47,645 bases of DNA, taken from Bacteroidota bacterium. Lineage in GTDB: Bacteria; Bacteroidota; Bacteroidia; Bacteroidales; UBA7960. Of the stretch, positions 25,297 through 34,379 are shown piece by piece (the first letter of the stretch is position 1; every line of letters starts with the position of its first letter). The translations under genes were made by a program, and so were the position numbers. The DNA lies in NCBI GenBank assembly GCA_007693555.1, contig REDJ01000089.1:1-47645 (forward strand). Reading direction: 5' to 3'. The notes under the pieces were generated by a model. It made no database searches and was not told where the DNA came from. It saw only the letters and a program-made list of their open reading frames with translations.

Positions 25297-26739
25297 ATGA
25301 TGTCCAAAATAAAAATCAGGCTAACAGGCATAATCATTACCGGGTTTTTACTGATTACCTTTCAGCAGCCGGTCAATGCTCAGCTTTACAATACTCTTTA
25401 CTGGATGAAGGGTATCCCTCAGTATACTTACAGCAATCCGGCATTGCAACCTGACGCAGGCATATTTATCGGATTTCCGGCAGTTTCTTCACTATATCTG
25501 AATATTTCTCATTCGGGATTTGCCCCCGAAGACCTGATCAAAAAGAGGGAAACCGGGAACTCTTTTTTCATTGATGAGCAATCGATGTTGGAAAAGCTGG
25601 ATCGACGGAATTTTCTTACTTTGGATTATCAACATGAATTACTCGCATTTGGTTTTCGTACCGGAAAAGATTATTTTTCTTTCAATATCAGTGAAAAAAT
25701 TGGTGCCCGTATGGGATATTCGCGTGATCTTATGAGGCTTCTGGCTGACGGAAATGACTACTTTCTCCAACAAAGTATTGCAAGCGGTAGCGATGTGCCT
25801 GCTGAACTAAGCGGATTGTCACTGGATGCCATTCATTACAGGGAATTCGGGTTAGGATACTCAAGGCAGTGGACAGACCGGTTTTCTGCCGGATTAAGAT
25901 TCAAAGCCCTGCAGGGCATGAGTAATGTTTATTTTGAAAGAACAGACCTTAATCTGATCACCCAAACTAACAATTATGAGCTTTTGCTACAATCCGATAT
26001 TCTTATCAACACTTCTTTGCCTTTTGAACTTCAACCCATTGATTCACTGGTAAACGGCATTGACTATGACCCCGACGAAGACGACCTGATAGACTATGCT
26101 ACCAACAGACAAAACATAGGCTATGCATTGGATGTGGGAGCTTCGTTCAAACTTTCCGACAAATTTACCATAGCATTGAGTGCCATAGACCTTGGGTTTA
26201 TAAACTGGAAATCAGGCGTGGAAAACTTCAGGGCAACCGGCGAATTTGAGTTTGAAGGAATAGATTTCAATGATTTTTTCGATAACGAAAATGACAACTC
26301 CTTTGAGCAGATTGTAGATTCCATAAAGGATATTCTCAACTTTGAAGAAACAAATAACGGCTACAGAACTTTAATGCCGGCTAAATTTTTCGCTTCCATA
26401 GCCTTTACCCCCACGAGGGCACATACTTTTGCATTGCTGGCAAGAGGAGAATATTATGCAGGAGACATCTATCCTTCATTTACGGCATCTTACAATTTCC
26501 ATCCGGTACCGCGATTCGGTACCACCTTTTCATATTCTGTCATTCACTGGAACTACACCAATGTAGGTTTCGGATTTCAATGGAACCTGGGCTTTCTGCA
26601 GTTGTATGCCGTGGTGGATAATTTCTTCGGGGCATTACAGCCTCATACGGTTCAGACTGCCAATGTGCATATAGGAGTAAATCTTCTGGGTAAATACCAG
26701 TCACGCAAAGATCCGTCTGCACCAAGTTTCCGCTGGTAG
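25297..26739 (+). CDS. DUF5723 outer-membrane beta-barrel protein
   Basis: From the ATG at 25297 (TTG at 25291 is an upstream alternative) the protein has 480 residues with a signal peptide ending near VNA-Q. The mature sequence opens LYNTLYWMKGIPQYTYSNPA, characteristic of DUF5723 proteins, and continues with aromatic-rich beta-strands (for example RFGTTFSYSVIHWNYTNVGFGF). The architecture resembles FadL-like or PorP/PorV-like barrels of Bacteroidota. The function is unknown. It follows the lipoprotein gene, probably in the same transcript. Confidence 0.82.
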   Translation: MMSKIKIRLTGIIITGFLLITFQQPVNAQLYNTLYWMKGIPQYTYSNPALQPDAGIFIGFPAVSSLYLNISHSGFAPEDLIKKRETGNSFFIDEQSMLEKLDRRNFLTLDYQHELLAFGFRTGKDYFSFNISEKIGARMGYSRDLMRLLADGNDYFLQQSIASGSDVPAELSGLSLDAIHYREFGLGYSRQWTDRFSAGLRFKALQGMSNVYFERTDLNLITQTNNYELLLQSDILINTSLPFELQPIDSLVNGIDYDPDEDDLIDYATNRQNIGYALDVGASFKLSDKFTIALSAIDLGFINWKSGVENFRATGEFEFEGIDFNDFFDNENDNSFEQIVDSIKDILNFEETNNGYRTLMPAKFFASIAFTPTRAHTFALLARGEYYAGDIYPSFTASYNFHPVPRFGTTFSYSVIHWNYTNVGFGFQWNLGFLQLYAVVDNFFGALQPHTVQTANVHIGVNLLGKYQSRKDPSAPSFRW

Positions 26740-26848
26740 AAAGCTGTTTTTCCCAAACCCAATTCCCGGTCAGTTTTTTTCTGCATTTCCTTAACTGAAA
26801 TAAACATTTATTAAGGTAATGAAATGCTTTTTTTGAAAATTATTTCCT

Positions 26849-26856
26849 TATTTTTG
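26849..26856 (+). promoter_or_regulatory. -7 promoter box (TATTTTTG) for ccsA
   Basis: Exact TAnnTTTG match, 34 bases upstream of the cytochrome c biogenesis ATG. A TTTG at 26832-26835 is too close to be the -33 box. Confidence 0.45.
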
Positions 26857-26890
26857 CCGGACAATTAACCAGTAAAGTAAATTTCTATCA

Positions 26891-29284
26891 ATGGATATAC
26901 AATACGTGGGCGAACATCTTTTGCCCGGCAATATAGGGCGATTTTCTATCATAATGGGATTTGTGGCCGCATTTCTTTCTTCATTTTTTTATCTTCAGGC
27001 AGGCAGGGATAATCCCAGCGACTCCTACATGTGGCGAAAATGGGGTAGATATAGTTTTTTTACACACTCTGCATTTATCATTCTTGCCAGCACCATGCTC
27101 ATGTATATTTTGCTAAACCGGTTTTATGAATACAAATATGTATGGGTACATACGGAGAATAATCTCGACCTCGGGTATATGATAGCATCCTTCTGGGCCG
27201 GCCAGGAGGGTAGCTTCCTTTTCTGGACACTCTGCCAGGTAGCGGTCGGTTTGTTGCTGATACGCTTTGCAGGAAAATGGGAAAACACAGTAATGGCAGT
27301 AGTAGCCCTTTCTCAGGTATTCATGTCTTCCATGATGCTGGGAATCAGCCTGGGTAATCTGGAAATAGGCATGAGTCCGTTTTTACTTTTGCGTGAAGTG
27401 CCTGAGAATGCCGCCAGTGAATTCTTCCGAAACCCCAATTACCTGGCTCTTATTGTTGACGGTAACGGACTGAATCCATTGCTTCGCAATTTCTGGATGC
27501 TTTCACATCCGCCGGTATTGTTTATCGGCTTTGCCATGGCTCTTGTGCCCTTTGCTTATGGCATTGCAGGGTTGCGAAATAAGAAATACGTGGAATGGAT
27601 TACTCCTGCATTGCCATGGACGCACCTGGCCATCTTCTTTTTAGGTGCAGGTATTTTGCTGGGAGGAGTATGGGCCTATGAATCCCTCACTTTCGGAGGT
27701 TTCTGGGCATGGGACCCCATTGAAAATGCTTCCCTGGTGCCATGGCTCATTTTGGTCGCAGGAATGCATCTTATGCTGGTGGCCCGAAGAAAAAAAGAAA
27801 ATATATTTCCTGCATATTTATTTACTTTTCTGGCATTTATCTTTGTGATTTACAGCACTTATCTGACAAGAAGCGGGGTGCTGGCTGAAACTTCCGTACA
27901 CTCATTCGGGAATGATGGTATGGGTTTTCAGATACTTACCTATATCTTTACGTTTCTTTTACTTTTTGCCATAACGCTTGGCAGGCACTTTCGCAAATTG
28001 CCGTCAAAAGACAATGAACAACCCATCTCAAGGGAATTCTGGCTATTTATCGCTGCAATGGTTCTTGTGCTGTCTGCCTTTCAGATCATATTTACCACAT
28101 CCATACCGGTCATCAACCGTTTGTTTGGCAGCCAGCTTTCGCCTCCGGTGGATGTTGTGGCGCATTACAATACCTGGCAGTTGCCATTTGCTGTTCTGGT
28201 AGCATTGCTTATGGGATTTGCACATTTCCTTAAATGGGGAAAAAACAAACCTGCGGCATTTTTAAAAAGTACTTTATTATCTCTGGGTCTCAGCTTTGTA
28301 TTTACCATCATTATCGTTTGGATAACAGCCGACTGGCAAATTGCACATGTGGTTTTCCTGTTTGCAGGACTATTCGCCCTTTTCTCATCTCTGGATATGC
28401 TGTTTCGTTTCCGTAATGTACTGGCCAATACGCCCACGATTATCAGTCACCTGGGCATCGCTCTGTTTCTGATTGCCATATTGATGACATTTTCGCAAAA
28501 GGAAACCATTTCTAAAAACACGTCGGGTTATTTCCTGGGTGAAGCATTCTCTGAAAATGAAAACCTTCTTCTTATAAAAGATGAAATATTGCCCATGGGA
28601 AGCTACTACGTTACATACAGGGGACATTACAGGGAAGGTGAAGATATTTTTTATGAAATTGACTTTCTGAGAAAAAATCAGGATGGTGATTATTACAAGG
28701 TTTTCCAATCCACACCCTCCATCAAGCTTAATGAAACGATGGGTAATGTATATAATCCCTTCGCTAAGGTTTATCCAGGCAAAGATATATTTACCTACAT
28801 TACCTTCGCCGATGTTGATCGTCATTCTCATGGTCATATGCATGAGCCTGACCTGTTGGGGACTTATGAAATGACGCTTCACGACACCCTCCACATTGAC
28901 AATACACATATGGTTCTAAGTGCCATTGAAGCCAATACCGATGGGCATAATGTTACTGAAGAAAGCATTATTGTGGAAGCCAGCATAGATATTCTTACTC
29001 ATTTTGGCGAGACTTATACTGCAAAACCTCAGTTCATTCTCAGGGGTCATTCACTTCACTACCATGATGATGTAGTGCGCGATCTGGACTACCGATTCCG
29101 TTTCAAAGAGGTTTCAGAAAAACCCTATACCATTGTTATTGAATTGTATCGCGAGCATCCTGATTTCATAATCATCAAAACAATAATTTTCCCCTACATT
29201 AACCTGCTTTGGTTCAGTTGCATTGTAATGCTCACAGGTTTCTGGATGGCCTATCGCAGAAGATGGAAAAGAAGAAATAAATAA
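26891..29284 (+). CDS. Cytochrome c biogenesis protein, CcsA/CcmF family
   Basis: The 797-residue protein has many membrane helices across its first 530 residues. It carries the haem-handling tryptophan-rich motif in the form FGGFWAWDPIENASLVPW (about 267-284) and conserved histidines in nearby loops (LSHPPVLFIGFAM; ETSVHSFG). This is the CcmF/CcsA haem lyase family that attaches haem to apocytochromes c on the periplasmic side. The C-terminal soluble region (about 540-770) is periplasmic, with a final helix (about 768-787). It would be needed to mature the octaheme cytochrome encoded about 20 kb upstream. No ccmE or ccmABCD genes adjoin it. Confidence 0.88.
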   Translation: MDIQYVGEHLLPGNIGRFSIIMGFVAAFLSSFFYLQAGRDNPSDSYMWRKWGRYSFFTHSAFIILASTMLMYILLNRFYEYKYVWVHTENNLDLGYMIASFWAGQEGSFLFWTLCQVAVGLLLIRFAGKWENTVMAVVALSQVFMSSMMLGISLGNLEIGMSPFLLLREVPENAASEFFRNPNYLALIVDGNGLNPLLRNFWMLSHPPVLFIGFAMALVPFAYGIAGLRNKKYVEWITPALPWTHLAIFFLGAGILLGGVWAYESLTFGGFWAWDPIENASLVPWLILVAGMHLMLVARRKKENIFPAYLFTFLAFIFVIYSTYLTRSGVLAETSVHSFGNDGMGFQILTYIFTFLLLFAITLGRHFRKLPSKDNEQPISREFWLFIAAMVLVLSAFQIIFTTSIPVINRLFGSQLSPPVDVVAHYNTWQLPFAVLVALLMGFAHFLKWGKNKPAAFLKSTLLSLGLSFVFTIIIVWITADWQIAHVVFLFAGLFALFSSLDMLFRFRNVLANTPTIISHLGIALFLIAILMTFSQKETISKNTSGYFLGEAFSENENLLLIKDEILPMGSYYVTYRGHYREGEDIFYEIDFLRKNQDGDYYKVFQSTPSIKLNETMGNVYNPFAKVYPGKDIFTYITFADVDRHSHGHMHEPDLLGTYEMTLHDTLHIDNTHMVLSAIEANTDGHNVTEESIIVEASIDILTHFGETYTAKPQFILRGHSLHYHDDVVRDLDYRFRFKEVSEKPYTIVIELYREHPDFIIIKTIIFPYINLLWFSCIVMLTGFWMAYRRRWKRRNK

Positions 29285-29302
29285 ATCATTTGCAGGAACC
29301 TG

Positions 29303-29310
29303 TATCTTTG
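29303..29310 (+). promoter_or_regulatory. -7 promoter box (TATCTTTG)
   Basis: Exact TAnnTTTG match, 32 bases upstream of the DUF2520 gene and 18 bases after the ccsA stop. It suggests a promoter for the DUF2520-kdsC-ubiA run. No clear -33 box. Confidence 0.5.
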
Positions 29311-29342
29311 TACCCTGACAAAGGTTTTTTTAAAAAAACAGG

Positions 29343-30125
29343 ATGATGATTAAAACCATCGTTTTTATTGGGGCCGGGAATGTGGCGACCCAACTGGGCT
29401 TAGCATTTAAGGAAGCAGGATTTGAGATATTACAGGTTTACAGCCGTACAGGAAAATCAGCCACACTTCTTTCAAATAAACTCAACTGCTTTGCAACCAC
29501 CGACATAAAAAAGATTGTCACCCACGCCGATTTGTATATTTTTTCTGTGAAAGACTCAGCACTTTCAAAAATTCTCAGGGATTTTGAGGTTGATAACGCG
29601 TTTGCAGTTCATACATCAGGTAGTATCGGTTTGGAAGTTTTCCGGGGGCTGAAACTGAGATATGGAGTTTTTTACCCCTTGCAGACTCTCTCCAAAAGTG
29701 TGCGGGCCGATTTTGAAAAAATACCGGTTTGTGTGGAAGCACAGGATGTAAAGCATCTGAACCTACTCATGAGAATGGGGAAAAAGATTACCCGCAATGT
29801 CACACACGTAAATTCGCAGCAACGAGCTGTTATGCATGTTGCTGCTGTTTTTGCCTGTAACTTTACAAATCATTTATATGCCATAGCAGACGATCTGATG
29901 GAAAAAGAAAACCTTTCTTTTGACCTGCTGTTTCCCCTGATTGAAGAAACCCTCAGAAAAGTAAAAAATCACAAACCTTATGAGGTACAGACAGGACCGG
30001 CGGTGCGAAACGATAAAGAGATCATGCAAAAACATTTACAACAGCTTGCATCCTTGCCCGCTTACCAAAAAATTTATAATTTTATTTCCAAAAGTATTAT
30101 AGAAACAAAAAAAAGAAATTCTTAA
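29343..30125 (+). CDS. DUF2520 / Rossmann-fold dehydrogenase-like protein
   Basis: The 260-residue protein has an N-terminal Rossmann motif FIGAGNVATQLG, a central segment HTSGSIGLEVFRGL and YGVFYPLQTLSK, and a C-terminal helical DUF2520 domain containing VNSQQRAVMHVAAVFACNF. The layout is that of 6-phosphogluconate-dehydrogenase-like reductases such as ProC, but the substrate is unknown. The stop is 13 bases before kdsC, the usual neighbour in Bacteroidota. Confidence 0.87.
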   Translation: MMIKTIVFIGAGNVATQLGLAFKEAGFEILQVYSRTGKSATLLSNKLNCFATTDIKKIVTHADLYIFSVKDSALSKILRDFEVDNAFAVHTSGSIGLEVFRGLKLRYGVFYPLQTLSKSVRADFEKIPVCVEAQDVKHLNLLMRMGKKITRNVTHVNSQQRAVMHVAAVFACNFTNHLYAIADDLMEKENLSFDLLFPLIEETLRKVKNHKPYEVQTGPAVRNDKEIMQKHLQQLASLPAYQKIYNFISKSIIETKKRNS

Positions 30126-30138
30126 AACCAACCCTTTC

Positions 30139-30660
30139 ATGTCGAATTACAAAGCCCTTCTTTCTCAAATCGATACTTTTATTTTTGATGTAGACGGAGT
30201 AATGACCGATGGTATTGTTTTGCTTACGCCCGATGGTCAAATGCATCGTTCAATGAATGTAAAAGACGGATACGCCCTGCAACTGGCAGTAAAAAAAGGC
30301 TATCGTATCATCATCATAACCGGGGGAAATTCAGAGGCAGTAAGGCAACGCTTTGAGGGATTGGGAATCAGGGAAGTTTATCTTGCCATCGGCAACAAGC
30401 TTGAGTTATTTCATGAAATTGTAAAAAGGGACAATCTGAAAATGGAAAACATCCTGTACATGGGAGACGATATTCCTGACTATGAGATCATGAGTGAAGT
30501 GGGTGTGGCAGCATGCCCTGCCAATGCAGCAGAAGAGATCAAACATATCAGTAAATATATCTCTCCCCTGGATGGCGGAAAAGGCTGTGCAAGGGATGTA
30601 CTTGAACAGGTAATGAAGGTGCAGGATAAATGGTTTGATGAAGATGGTTTTCACTGGTAA
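30139..30660 (+). CDS. kdsC: KDO 8-phosphate phosphatase, HAD family
   Basis: The 173-residue HAD phosphatase lacks a cap domain. It has motif I FIFDVDGVMTDG (Asp17, Asp19), motif II in IIIITGGNS, a lysine in IGNKLELF and motif III YMGDDIPDYEIM. This compact form is characteristic of KdsC, which dephosphorylates 3-deoxy-D-manno-octulosonate 8-phosphate in lipopolysaccharide synthesis, usually as a tetramer. A related sialate or other sugar-phosphate phosphatase cannot be excluded. It lies between the DUF2520 gene and the UbiA gene. Confidence 0.85.
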   Translation: MSNYKALLSQIDTFIFDVDGVMTDGIVLLTPDGQMHRSMNVKDGYALQLAVKKGYRIIIITGGNSEAVRQRFEGLGIREVYLAIGNKLELFHEIVKRDNLKMENILYMGDDIPDYEIMSEVGVAACPANAAEEIKHISKYISPLDGGKGCARDVLEQVMKVQDKWFDEDGFHW

Positions 30661-30702
30661 TTCGTTATTTTAACTAAAACAAACTCCCAAACTCATCATG
30701 AT

Positions 30703-31656
30703 ATGATGTCTTACCTCAGATTGTTTCGCTGGCCTAACCTGATAATAGTTGCCGCTATACAGATACTTTTCAGGTATGCGATCATACAACCCCTTTTGAA
30801 ACATCAGGGAGTTGATTTTGCATTAACGCATTTTGATTTTGCATTGCTGGTGCTTGCTACTATGCTTATTACGGCTGCAGGTTACGCTATCAATGACTAC
30901 TTTGACCTGAGAACCGACCGTATCAACAAACCCGGTAAAATCATCCTGGGAAGAAAAATCTCAAGGAGAAAAGCCATTTTATTCCATTCTGTTTTTAATA
31001 TTCTTGGTGTATTGCTGGGAGTATGGCTGTCCTATCGCTCAGGCTACTGGCCCATGGCTTTTGTTTTTGTTATTGTACCTACCCTGCTCTGGCTTTATTC
31101 GGTAAGGTACAAAAAGAAATTTTTGATGGGAAACATCATCGTAGCAGTACTGGCAGCCTTTGTGGTGGGCATAATATGGGCTCTTGAAAGTGCCGCACTT
31201 GCAGCTAAGGGTATTGATGTCGAAGAGTTTTCCGTAATCTCTTCCTTTTCACATATTTATGCACTTTTTGCTTTTTTAAGCACATTTACCCGCGAAATCA
31301 TAAAAGATATTGAAGACATTAAAGGCGATGCCAAAACCGGTTGCAAAACCATGCCGGTTGTCTCAGGTATCCACAGCACCAAAAAACTAATTATTTTCCT
31401 CACTGTCATAATGATACTCTTTGTGGCCTGGATGCAAATTTACCTGCTTCGCCGGGATTTTGACCTGATATTTGCTTATCTGCTGATTGCCGTTCAAATC
31501 CCTTTTATACTCATGATAAACAAAACCCTTGTTGCAAAGGAAAAAGCCGATTATCATCATTTAAGCCTCTTTGCCAAGATCATCATGATGACTGGTATTT
31601 TTTCCATGTTTCTTTTTTACTTTTACCTGCAAAGCGGATTCCCTCTTGAAATTTAA
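30703..31656 (+). CDS. UbiA-family prenyltransferase
   Basis: The 317-residue protein has eight to nine membrane helices. The two aspartate-rich motifs that bind prenyl diphosphate through magnesium are present: NDYFDLRTDRINKPGK (about 66-81) and DIEDIKGDAKTGCKTMPV (about 203-220). The second motif is characteristic of the geranylgeranylglycerol-phosphate geranylgeranyltransferase-like branch common in Bacteroidota, rather than UbiA or MenA proper. The product is not certain. It follows kdsC by 42 bases. Confidence 0.85.
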   Translation: MMSYLRLFRWPNLIIVAAIQILFRYAIIQPLLKHQGVDFALTHFDFALLVLATMLITAAGYAINDYFDLRTDRINKPGKIILGRKISRRKAILFHSVFNILGVLLGVWLSYRSGYWPMAFVFVIVPTLLWLYSVRYKKKFLMGNIIVAVLAAFVVGIIWALESAALAAKGIDVEEFSVISSFSHIYALFAFLSTFTREIIKDIEDIKGDAKTGCKTMPVVSGIHSTKKLIIFLTVIMILFVAWMQIYLLRRDFDLIFAYLLIAVQIPFILMINKTLVAKEKADYHHLSLFAKIIMMTGIFSMFLFYFYLQSGFPLEI

Positions 31657-31682
31657 TTTTACCGGGTAAAAGACAAAGTCTT

Positions 31683-31690
31683 TATCTTTG
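31683..31690 (+). promoter_or_regulatory. -7 promoter box (TATCTTTG) for maf
   Basis: Exact TAnnTTTG match, 29 bases upstream of the maf ATG. A TTTT at 31657-31660 lies 22 bases upstream and could serve as a weak -33 element. Confidence 0.5.
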
Positions 31691-31719
31691 CGCCGGTAAC
31701 GAAGAAAATCCGGAAATTT

Positions 31720-32319
31720 ATGAAATTTTTCGAAAAACTGAAAAGCCTCGATCTGGTTTTGGCTTCCCAATCGCCCCGTCGTAAAGCACTTCTGGAAGAA
31801 GTCGGCTTTCCGTTCAGAATATGGGTAATTCCCTCTGATGAAAGCTTTCCCCAGGACTTACCAACCAATGATATAGCACTTTATTTGTGCCGGCAAAAAG
31901 CAAAGCCTTTCAAGGGCCTGATGGACCAGAATACCATAGTGATTACTGCAGATACCATTGTGGTAAAGGGCAACCGGATCCTCAACAAAGCCGACAACCC
32001 TGCAGAAGCCCGCTCCATGCTAAGCATCCTTTCCGGAACCACACACCAGGTAATAACTGGTGTTTGCCTTACCTCCCAAAACCACCGGTTTTCCTTTACA
32101 GAAACAACCACAGTAAAATTTACAAAACTTGAACCGGAAGAAATCAACCATTACATTAAAACCTGCCAGCCCTTTGACAAAGCCGGTGCCTATGGCATAC
32201 AGGAATGGATTGGTGCAGTTGCAGTAGAGAGCATACAGGGCTCTTATCACAATGTGGTTGGTTTGCCGGTGGCTACCCTTTACCGGGAACTTAAATCCTT
32301 TGTTGAAAACCATTTTTAA
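31720..32319 (+). CDS. maf: Maf family nucleotide pyrophosphatase
   Basis: The 199-residue protein carries the Maf signatures: LASQSPRRKALLEEVG (about 11-26), ITADTIVVKGNRILNKA (about 74-90), GTTHQVITGVCL and the late KAGAYGIQEWIGAV. Maf proteins hydrolyse non-canonical or surplus nucleoside triphosphates such as dTTP, UTP or modified pyrimidines. It is probably transcribed from its own promoter (TATCTTTG box upstream). Confidence 0.92.
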   Translation: MKFFEKLKSLDLVLASQSPRRKALLEEVGFPFRIWVIPSDESFPQDLPTNDIALYLCRQKAKPFKGLMDQNTIVITADTIVVKGNRILNKADNPAEARSMLSILSGTTHQVITGVCLTSQNHRFSFTETTTVKFTKLEPEEINHYIKTCQPFDKAGAYGIQEWIGAVAVESIQGSYHNVVGLPVATLYRELKSFVENHF

Positions 32320-32343
32320 TCCCATTATACCACTTTTTTCCCT

Positions 32344-32351
32344 TACATTTG
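32344..32351 (+). promoter_or_regulatory. -7 promoter box (TACATTTG) that fixes the glycosyltransferase start
   Basis: Exact TAnnTTTG match. Transcription would begin near 32358, after the TTG at 32349 that opens the longest reading frame, so the ATG at 32376 is the likely start. Confidence 0.5.
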
Positions 32352-32375
32352 CCTGCAATCTCTTATGTTGACCAT

Positions 32376-33515
32376 ATGAATATTGTAGTAAACACACAAT
32401 TGTTGATTCCAGGCAGACTCGACGGAATAGGCTGGTTTACATTTGAAGTTTTACAGCGAATGACGGCTTCGCATCCGGAACATAATTTTTTCCTGGTATT
32501 TGACCGTGAACCCTCAAAAGAATTGCAATTTCCTGAAAACACAAAATTTGTCGTTTTACCTCCCAAATCACGACATCCCTTCCTGTGGTTTCTGAGATTT
32601 GAAATTTTACTTCCATTCCTGCTTAAAAAGCTGAAAGCCGATATTTTTCTTTCTCCTGATGGATGGATGACTTCATTTACCTCGGTACCTTGCATTGATG
32701 TGATACATGACCTCAATTTTGTGCACTTCCCAAAGGATATACCTTTCTGGACCCGCAATTATTACAATATTCTTTTTCCGCGCTATGCAAGAAAGGCCCG
32801 CAGAATTGCCACAGTCAGTAACTTCTCCAAACAGGACATTGAGAAAACGTTTAAAGTTTCGGCAGAAAAAGTTGACGTTATGCACAATGGCTGCAATTTA
32901 CAGTATAAGCCGGTTTCGGAGGAGATGAAAATAAAAACACGTGAAGAATTTACCGGTGGCAACCCTTATTTTATTTATGTAGGTGCACTCATTCCCCGTA
33001 AAAATATCGCAAGGATGTTCCAGGCATTTGATATTTTTAAAAGAAAGGACACACATAATACCAAATTTATCATCGTAGGGGAGAAAAAATGGTGGACCCG
33101 GCAAATCAATGATGTTTACGAAGGCATGGAATATAAAAATGATCTGATATTCCTGGGAAGAAGAAATGTTGAAGAGTTAAACAGGCTTTATGCTGCCTCG
33201 CAGACACTGGTTTTTACTGCCATATTTGAAGGGTTTGGGATACCCATTCTCGAAGCTTTTCATTCGGAAACCGCTGTTATAACATCCAATGTAAGCTCCA
33301 TGCCCGAGGTGGCCGGAGATGCCGCACTTCTTACAGACCCGTATGATATAAAATCCATTGCCGGTGCCATGGAAAAAATCAGCAAGGATGAAGCCTTGAG
33401 AAATTCACTTATAGAAAAAGGAAAACGAAGAAGGGAGCTCTTTTCATGGGACAAAACTGCCCGATTGCTATGGGAAACCATTGACAAAACCATGCAGCAA
33501 ATACAGAAAGAATGA
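32376..33515 (+). CDS. Glycosyltransferase family 4 (GT-B)
   Basis: From the ATG at 32376 the protein has 379 residues. It has the two Rossmann-like halves of a GT-B enzyme. The N-terminal part contains LLIPGRLDGIGWF near the start and an acceptor loop; the C-terminal part has YVGALIPRKNI, the lysine/arginine-containing sugar-nucleotide segment and the EGFGIPILEAF motif (E-x7-E type). Such enzymes add sugars to polysaccharide or lipopolysaccharide intermediates. No capsule or O-antigen cluster is nearby, so the acceptor is unknown. It converges with the methyltransferase gene (30 bases). Confidence 0.87.
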   Translation: MNIVVNTQLLIPGRLDGIGWFTFEVLQRMTASHPEHNFFLVFDREPSKELQFPENTKFVVLPPKSRHPFLWFLRFEILLPFLLKKLKADIFLSPDGWMTSFTSVPCIDVIHDLNFVHFPKDIPFWTRNYYNILFPRYARKARRIATVSNFSKQDIEKTFKVSAEKVDVMHNGCNLQYKPVSEEMKIKTREEFTGGNPYFIYVGALIPRKNIARMFQAFDIFKRKDTHNTKFIIVGEKKWWTRQINDVYEGMEYKNDLIFLGRRNVEELNRLYAASQTLVFTAIFEGFGIPILEAFHSETAVITSNVSSMPEVAGDAALLTDPYDIKSIAGAMEKISKDEALRNSLIEKGKRRRELFSWDKTARLLWETIDKTMQQIQKE

Positions 33516-33545
33516 ACAGCAAATAAACAATTGCCTTTTCTAATC

Positions 33546-34289
33546 TTATTTGTTGTTGCTAAGTTCTACGACACAAAACCAGGCGTTTTTTTTGATGAAA
33601 GGAAAGATTTTAAAAATCAACCTGTCCGTAGCTGCAAGAAAACGCAGGACGGGCCGAAAAAGGAAGGTTTTCCTCAGAGGCACTGCAGCCAGTGTGGTCA
33701 GATGAAAAAAATTCACAGAAACATCATCAAAATATTTTTCAGCCAACCTGATATCTTTCATCATAAGGGGATGCTCATCCTCGGTCCTCATTTCCGGGGT
33801 TGATTTGCGGTAATAATTGATAAAATAGTTATGGCCCAGAGGCTCATAAAAAATGGCTTTACCTCCGGGTTTCAGTACTCTCTTTATTTCACGGAAGCAA
33901 ATGTCAAGATCAAGGTGGTGAATGATGGAATTACCAAAAACAAGATCGAAGGAATTATCTTCAAACTCAAGCTCTTCGGCATTCATTTCACGAAACTCAG
34001 CATTGGTAATATTAAGTTCTGCGGCAGCTTCTGTGGCAGTCTTGATAGCAAAATCTGAAATGTCTATGGCAATGAGTTTACGGGCATGCAGGGCAAGAAA
34101 GAATGCATTATGACCTGGACCACAACCATACTCCAGTACATCTTTTCCACTGGCGTATTTTTCAAGCACCTTGTAAAGCTTTTCCAGAGAAACGGCATGT
34201 ATGGTATAATACTTATCAGCTGCCTTTCTTAGCCCCTCACTGAATGCTTTGTTATGGTATTCTTTTTCTCTGGTGAGTCGGTCAGTCAT
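33546..34289 (-). CDS. Class I SAM-dependent methyltransferase
   Basis: I use the ATG at 34289 (247 residues), because an upstream in-frame ATG at 34316 overlaps the -7 promoter box at 34314-34321 and would lie before the transcription start. Motif I is VLEYGCGPGHNAFFLA. The acidic residue at the end of strand 2 is the Asp in LIAIDIS, and FDLVFGNSIIHHL gives motif IV. Late motifs run KRVLKPGGKAIFYEP. This is the Methyltransf_11/UbiE-like fold. The substrate is unknown. Confidence 0.85.
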   Translation of the reverse strand: MTDRLTREKEYHNKAFSEGLRKAADKYYTIHAVSLEKLYKVLEKYASGKDVLEYGCGPGHNAFFLALHARKLIAIDISDFAIKTATEAAAELNITNAEFREMNAEELEFEDNSFDLVFGNSIIHHLDLDICFREIKRVLKPGGKAIFYEPLGHNYFINYYRKSTPEMRTEDEHPLMMKDIRLAEKYFDDVSVNFFHLTTLAAVPLRKTFLFRPVLRFLAATDRLIFKIFPFIKKNAWFCVVELSNNK

Positions 34290-34313
34290 TACATTCTTTA
34301 AAAAGTAAGCTTG

Positions 34314-34321
34314 CAAAGATA
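34314..34321 (-). promoter_or_regulatory. -7 promoter box (TATCTTTG) for the methyltransferase gene
   Basis: Plus strand reads CAAAGATA. It sits 24 bases upstream of the ATG at 34289 and overlaps the in-frame ATG at 34316, so it decides the start. Confidence 0.5.
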
Positions 34322-34379
34322 AGGAAATATGAACACAGATTGCGCTAATAATTCCTTATCTTAGGGCTTCTTTCAAAAT

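Noticed and set aside
31654-31671. Palindrome TTTTACCGGGTAAAA as a terminator after the UbiA gene
   Set aside because: The loop would be a single base, so a stable RNA hairpin is unlikely, and no T-run follows.
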